Shown piece by piece: positions 60,997 to 64,000 of a DNA stretch of 64,000 bases. Under the pieces are notes generated by a model that was not told the origin of the DNA, searched no databases, and saw only the letters and a list, made by a program, of their open reading frames with translations. A program made the translations under genes and the position numbers. This stretch comes from Akkermansia muciniphila. Lineage in GTDB: Bacteria; Verrucomicrobiota; Verrucomicrobiia; Verrucomicrobiales; Akkermansiaceae. The stretch is taken from NCBI RefSeq assembly GCF_900184965.1, contig NZ_FXYA01000215.1, positions 248,001 through 312,000 on the forward strand, read 5' to 3'. Position 1 is the stretch's first letter; each line of letters opens with the position of its first letter.

Positions 60997-61369
60997 GCGT
61001 GATACGGCATGGCTGGGAATGTACGGGGAACTGGCTGCGGCCTCCTTCCTGCGTGCGGAAGGGTGCGTTGTCCTGAGAAGAAATTGGCGCCCCGTCAGAG
61101 GCGGAGAGCTGGACATGGTGTGCCGGGAAGGGGAGTGCCTTGTTTTTGTGGAGGTGAAAACCCGTACGGGAAATGGTTATGGTGGCGCTCGCCGCGCCGT
61201 GAACGCCCGCAAAAGGGCGCTGATACGCCAGGGCGCGGCGGAATGGCTTCGCCTGCTTCCGGAACCGGTGACTTTCCGCTACGATGTTGTGGAAGTCCTG
61301 TACAGGGAAGGGAAACCCCCGGAATTCAGGCATATCCGCGGGGCGTTCGGGGCGAAGGATTTACAGTGA
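60920..61369 (+). CDS. yraN: YraN/UPF0102 nuclease-like protein
   Basis: A 149-residue protein with the endonuclease-like fold of UPF0102: [22 protein letters not shown], then the catalytic-type [22 protein letters not shown] (Glu, Asp and the E-x-K). The family often sits next to rnhB, as here. The start is uncertain: the ATG at 60920 (GGAGG just before it) is used, with the whole of the family domain beginning at about residue 33; one at 60866 is also possible. It overlaps rnhB by 77 bases, so translation is coupled. Function may be in DNA or RNA repair, unproven. Confidence 0.85.
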   Translation: MGPVRSIAARLRRFHKWNCPSLSRGERDTAWLGMYGELAAASFLRAEGCVVLRRNWRPVRGGELDMVCREGECLVFVEVKTRTGNGYGGARRAVNARKRALIRQGAAEWLRLLPEPVTFRYDVVEVLYREGKPPEFRHIRGAFGAKDLQ

Positions 61370-61452
61370 CGGGATAATTTCTTCAATCCCGCATTTCCCC
61401 ATGCGTGCGGATGCAGAGGTTTTTTCTATTATAATATAGTAAGGGCGGAAAA

Positions 61453-62238
61453 TCAGTCCGCCCGGAGAGCCAGAATGGCCTCCATGAAATCCTGGGGAAT
61501 ATCCATGCGGGCAAGTTCGTCTTGGAGAAGAACGCCGTTGGCTCCCGCATCCAACATGCGGCGCGCGTCTTCCACGGTACGGATGCCCCCTGCGGACAGG
61601 ACAGTAACGGAGGCGGGTATTTCTTCAATGAGTTTTTCCGTGACTACAGGATTGGCCTGGAGCGTGTGAGGGTCTGCATTATTGATGCAGATGAATTCCG
61701 CTTCCAGATCCATGACGGTTTCCAGTTCTTTCAGGGTGTGAACCTCCATCATCACGTCCAGGCCCAGCCCGGAAGCCATGCGGTACATCTCCGACAAATC
61801 TTTTGCCGGCAGGGCGGCCGCGACCAGGTTGACGGCATCCGCTCCCGAGACGATAGCCTGGCAGATCATGGCGGGATGAATGAACACGTCGCGCGCCATG
61901 ACGGGAATGGAGCTGATTCTGGAAACAGTGGACACCATGTCCCATGAGCCGCCGTATACTTCCGGTTCCACAGCGATGGAAATGCCCTGCGCTCCGCCCT
62001 GGAGGAACATGTCGTACATGTGCCGGATATCCTGTACTCCTTCCCGGAGGCTGAGGGCGGGATGCACCCTGGATATTTCCGGAACTACGGAGAGGCGGGT
62101 TTCCCCAAGATCCACCGCGGTGCGGAATCCCGCATAGTCGTTCCGCTGGATGGCGGAGGCCCGTAATTTCCCTTCCAGAGGAAGAAGTTTTTTCAAATCG
62201 GCGCGTTTGCGCTCCAGAATGCTGTTTAGATAATCCAT
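61453..62238 (-). CDS. Indole-3-glycerol phosphate synthase-like protein, altered active site
   Basis: A 261-residue TIM barrel clearly related to TrpC: opening DYLNSILERKRADL, then MYDMFLQGGAQGISIAV, GADAVNLVAAAL, DVMMEVHTLKEL, FICINNADPHTL, and AGGIRTVEDARRML. But key residues differ from known IGPS enzymes. The lysine of the EIK motif is Ser56; the RKD motif is ARD (the catalytic Lys is Arg116); the NNR arginine is Ala188; and the SES motif reads SAG (Glu to Ala216, Ser to Gly217). Glu54, Glu165 and Asn187 remain. Such a set would abolish normal TrpC activity; a different reaction or a binding role is likely. ATG 62238, three bases after the UDG-like gene. Confidence 0.7.
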   Translation of the reverse strand: MDYLNSILERKRADLKKLLPLEGKLRASAIQRNDYAGFRTAVDLGETRLSVVPEISRVHPALSLREGVQDIRHMYDMFLQGGAQGISIAVEPEVYGGSWDMVSTVSRISSIPVMARDVFIHPAMICQAIVSGADAVNLVAAALPAKDLSEMYRMASGLGLDVMMEVHTLKELETVMDLEAEFICINNADPHTLQANPVVTEKLIEEIPASVTVLSAGGIRTVEDARRMLDAGANGVLLQDELARMDIPQDFMEAILALRAD

Positions 62239-62241
62239 ATA

Positions 62242-63216
62242 TTACTTTTTGGGCAGGAAGTAGGAACGTTGTTTTTCAGAGATGGGCAGACCGGCCTGTT
62301 CCATGACACACAGCATATCCTCCCAAACCTTTCGCTTTTCTGAAATATCTTCCGTACGGAGAAGATAACTGGGATTATAAGTAACGCGCACGGGCGTGTT
62401 GAAAGCTGTGTGAAAGGCGCCTCTCAGGGCGGAAAGAGGCGTTTCTCCTGACTGGAGGATGCCGCGGGCTGCGATGGCCCCCAGGGCTACCACTACTTTC
62501 GGGCGCACCAGCATGATTTCCTCCCGTAAAATGGGCAGGGAAATTTCTATCTCCCGGTCTGTAGGAGGACGGTTGTTGGTAAGCTGCCGGGGGAGGGCGG
62601 GGCGGTATTTGACCAGATGGGTCAGGTAAATATCGGAGCGGGAAATCCCCATGGCTTTCAACATGGCGTCCAGTTTCTGCCCGGAAGGGCCGGCCAGGGG
62701 AAAGCCCTGTTTTTCTTCATACAGTCCGGGAGCGTCCGTTACCATCATGATATCCGCCCTGGGGTTGCCGGAGGAAAAGACGGGCGTTTCCCTCAGGGAA
62801 TCCATGTTCCGGAGCGGCGGCCAGTTAACGACCAGTTCCCGCAGGGAGGACAGTTTTTCTTCCTCCGTTTCACCTTCCAGATCAAAAGAGATATGGCGGG
62901 GTACCGGAACTTCCTCCTCCGTTCTGTGCGGCTGTACTCCGTTGAGGATATCCCGGAGTTCATTGCCGAAGGATGCTTCATCCACGGAGTCTGAAGGCGG
63001 CTGATCCGGGGAGGGCTGTTGCGGCCGTGTTTCACTTGCGGCAGGATGGGCGGAAACGGAAGAGTGGAGGGGGCTTCCGGATATCCGGCGCGCGTCCATG
63101 ACCCATTTTCTCAGAACCATTCTGGCTTCTTCCGTGACGGTGGTTTTCTCCACGCCCCGGGAGAGCAGGGCGCGCAAATAATCCAGCGTGAGGTGTTGAG
63201 GAAGGCCGGCGGGCAT
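62242..63216 (-). CDS. Family-4-like uracil-DNA glycosylase homologue without iron-sulphur cysteines
   Basis: A 324-residue protein. Residues about 1-50 form a small helical start (LTLDYLRALLSRGVEKTTV); 50-130 are Pro/Ser/Glu-rich and probably disordered; the UDG fold covers about 135-310. Motif 1 is VTDAPGLYEEKQGFPLAGPSGQKL (usually GExPG..G.PFvGxaG), followed by YLTHLVKYRPA and PKVVVALGAIAARGIL. The second catalytic motif, normally HPxxLL, reads NPSYLL (281-286). No cysteine occurs except Cys303, so the [4Fe-4S] cluster of family 4 is absent. ATG 63216 is used; the longer frame would start with TTG. It is the first gene of an operon with the TrpC-like protein. Confidence 0.72.
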   Translation of the reverse strand: MPAGLPQHLTLDYLRALLSRGVEKTTVTEEARMVLRKWVMDARRISGSPLHSSVSAHPAASETRPQQPSPDQPPSDSVDEASFGNELRDILNGVQPHRTEEEVPVPRHISFDLEGETEEEKLSSLRELVVNWPPLRNMDSLRETPVFSSGNPRADIMMVTDAPGLYEEKQGFPLAGPSGQKLDAMLKAMGISRSDIYLTHLVKYRPALPRQLTNNRPPTDREIEISLPILREEIMLVRPKVVVALGAIAARGILQSGETPLSALRGAFHTAFNTPVRVTYNPSYLLRTEDISEKRKVWEDMLCVMEQAGLPISEKQRSYFLPKK

Positions 63217-64000
63217 GTTCGTACCGGAGTGTAATCTATTTCCGGACGGATGCAACAGCCCATTCGGTATGTGCCCGTCTGCCGGGTGAAACTCCGGAAC
63301 CTTTTATGGAAGGCTGCCCGGAAGGGAAAAGAAATGAAGGTCATAGGCGCTTCCTTCCCGTGGCAGCGCCGTTAAAACGGACAGGAAGCCCTTTCTCCGG
63401 CTGAACTTCCTTTTTCCGGTATGAGCGTTACCCGGATTTGGAAGACAACGGCCAGGGAGGGGGCTTTTTTCAACCGGGCAGGAGCGTCTTTTCCCGTGGC
63501 GCGTTTTTGCGGCGGGAACGTTACTGATAACATCCGGACTTTCCGGCTTTCCCTTACAGGGGAATCTTCCTCCCAGTCTCTTCTTGACCCCTTCCTTCTG
63601 CTGCATGGGAAGGCTGTGAAAATGCGGAGATGGCAAGGGAACGGGCAGGAATTCGCGTGGAACCTTGAACGGCAAAGGGAAATTCGTTCAACGGGAGACG
63701 CGTTTTTCTTGCCCATGACGCCTTTGCGGGATATCTGCCCTTGAGCTTTTTCAGGAAATATTTTTGAGTGATTGCGTGCTCTTTGTGTGCGTAATATTTT
63801 TATTATAAATTGAATATGGTAAAAATAAAAAAGTGTGTCGTGGTGTGATAGAAAAAAGTGTTTCGGGAAGTATATTATTTGTCATGATATGACAAAAATG
63901 CGGCATGTTTTATATGTTGTTTATTTTTAGCAATTTATAATAATAGATCTTCCTTGTTTGGTAAGGGCTGAGGGGAAAAAAGGATTGCCAAGGCAGGGAT
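63217..64000. other. 784-base right end, no confident gene; AT-rich from 63750
   Basis: Frames at 63304-63675 (minus), 63372-63716 (minus) and 63421-63744 (plus) are mutually overlapping and have no recognisable domain or start signal; at most one could be real. From about 63750 the sequence turns strongly AT-rich with A- and T-tracts, which suggests a promoter or control region for a gene to the right. Confidence 0.45.
63879..63895. repeat. Palindrome in the AT-rich right end
   Basis: TTGTCAT (63879-63885) and ATGACAA (63889-63895) are exact complements around GAT, a typical size for a dimeric repressor site. No T-tract follows. Confidence 0.4.

Noticed and set aside
63421-63744. 107-codon plus-strand frame near the right end
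   Set aside because: Overlaps two equally long minus-strand frames and shows no family resemblance; left as unassigned sequence.
1-64000. CRISPR array, rRNA operon, insertion sequence or prophage
   Set aside because: No regularly spaced direct repeats, no rRNA-like segments, no transposase, integrase or phage structural gene were found.

Overview
The window reads as a stretch of chromosome from a Gram-negative, diderm gut bacterium of the Verrucomicrobiota, most probably an Akkermansia-type mucin degrader. This is inferred, not searched. The evidence is the mix of LPS and outer-membrane biogenesis genes (lptE, lpxK, a BamD-like lipoprotein, a porin), two secreted Cys-type sulfatases, a very large type V autotransporter, diaminopimelate metabolism, a lone pseudopilin-like protein, weak or absent Shine-Dalgarno sequences at many starts, and moderately GC-rich coding DNA with AT-rich intergenic gaps. 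No rRNA, insertion sequence, prophage, integrase or CRISPR array is visible. Most of the window is densely packed housekeeping DNA in short operons on both strands.

Layout. 1-6 kb: a truncated gene, a hypoxanthine/uracil-DNA glycosylase, a DNA polymerase III delta'-like protein, hisI, a BamD-like lipoprotein, lptE, rsmI, a secreted EEP-family phosphatase/nuclease and a small winged-helix-like protein. 6-16.7 kb: a porin, rnc, a flavin reductase, a cmk-plsC-recF operon, a two-domain acyltransferase resembling bifunctional ornithine-lipid synthases, thiL with a CPBP protease, and a ROK protein. 16.8-23.5 kb: a membrane Ser/Thr kinase with an N-terminal zinc ribbon, a 43-residue lipoprotein, hflX, maf, ilvA and tRNA-Asp. 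23.5-30.8 kb: an AT-rich control region with two identical 15-nt palindromes in opposite orientation, then a 2298-residue autotransporter. 30.8-36.8 kb: a YdeI-like protein, a YafK-type L,D-transpeptidase-fold enzyme, DAP dehydrogenase, two convergent entericidin-like micro-lipoproteins and an NfeD-flotillin pair. 36.9-48.9 kb: a 1476-residue M16 peptidase with an extra C-terminal domain, lpxK, a coiled-coil zinc-ribbon protein, rnd, mazG, comF, a hotdog thioesterase and tRNA-Lys. 49-57.6 kb: two sulfatases around a pseudopilin, tpiA and rsmB, then argG. 58-64 kb: rpsN, an FmdB-like zinc ribbon, a CNNM/CorC transporter, rnhB-yraN, and a two-gene operon of a catalytically altered TrpC-like protein and a UDG-like protein lacking the usual iron-sulphur cysteines. 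The last 780 bases look non-coding and AT-rich.

How the genes fit together: many serve the envelope. LptE and LpxK supply LPS, BamD assembles outer-membrane proteins, PlsC and the fused acyltransferase make lipids, DAP dehydrogenase and the YafK-like enzyme act on peptidoglycan, and NfeD-flotillin organises membrane domains. Surface or periplasmic degradation is represented by the two sulfatases, the EEP enzyme and the M16 fusion.

Most worth a second look: the paired palindromes at 23639-23810 (a possible invertible promoter or looping operator), the C-terminal caspase/gingipain-like domain of the M16 protein, the active-site-altered TrpC-like protein with its cluster-less UDG partner, the possible one-gene aminolipid synthase, and the convergent entericidin pair.
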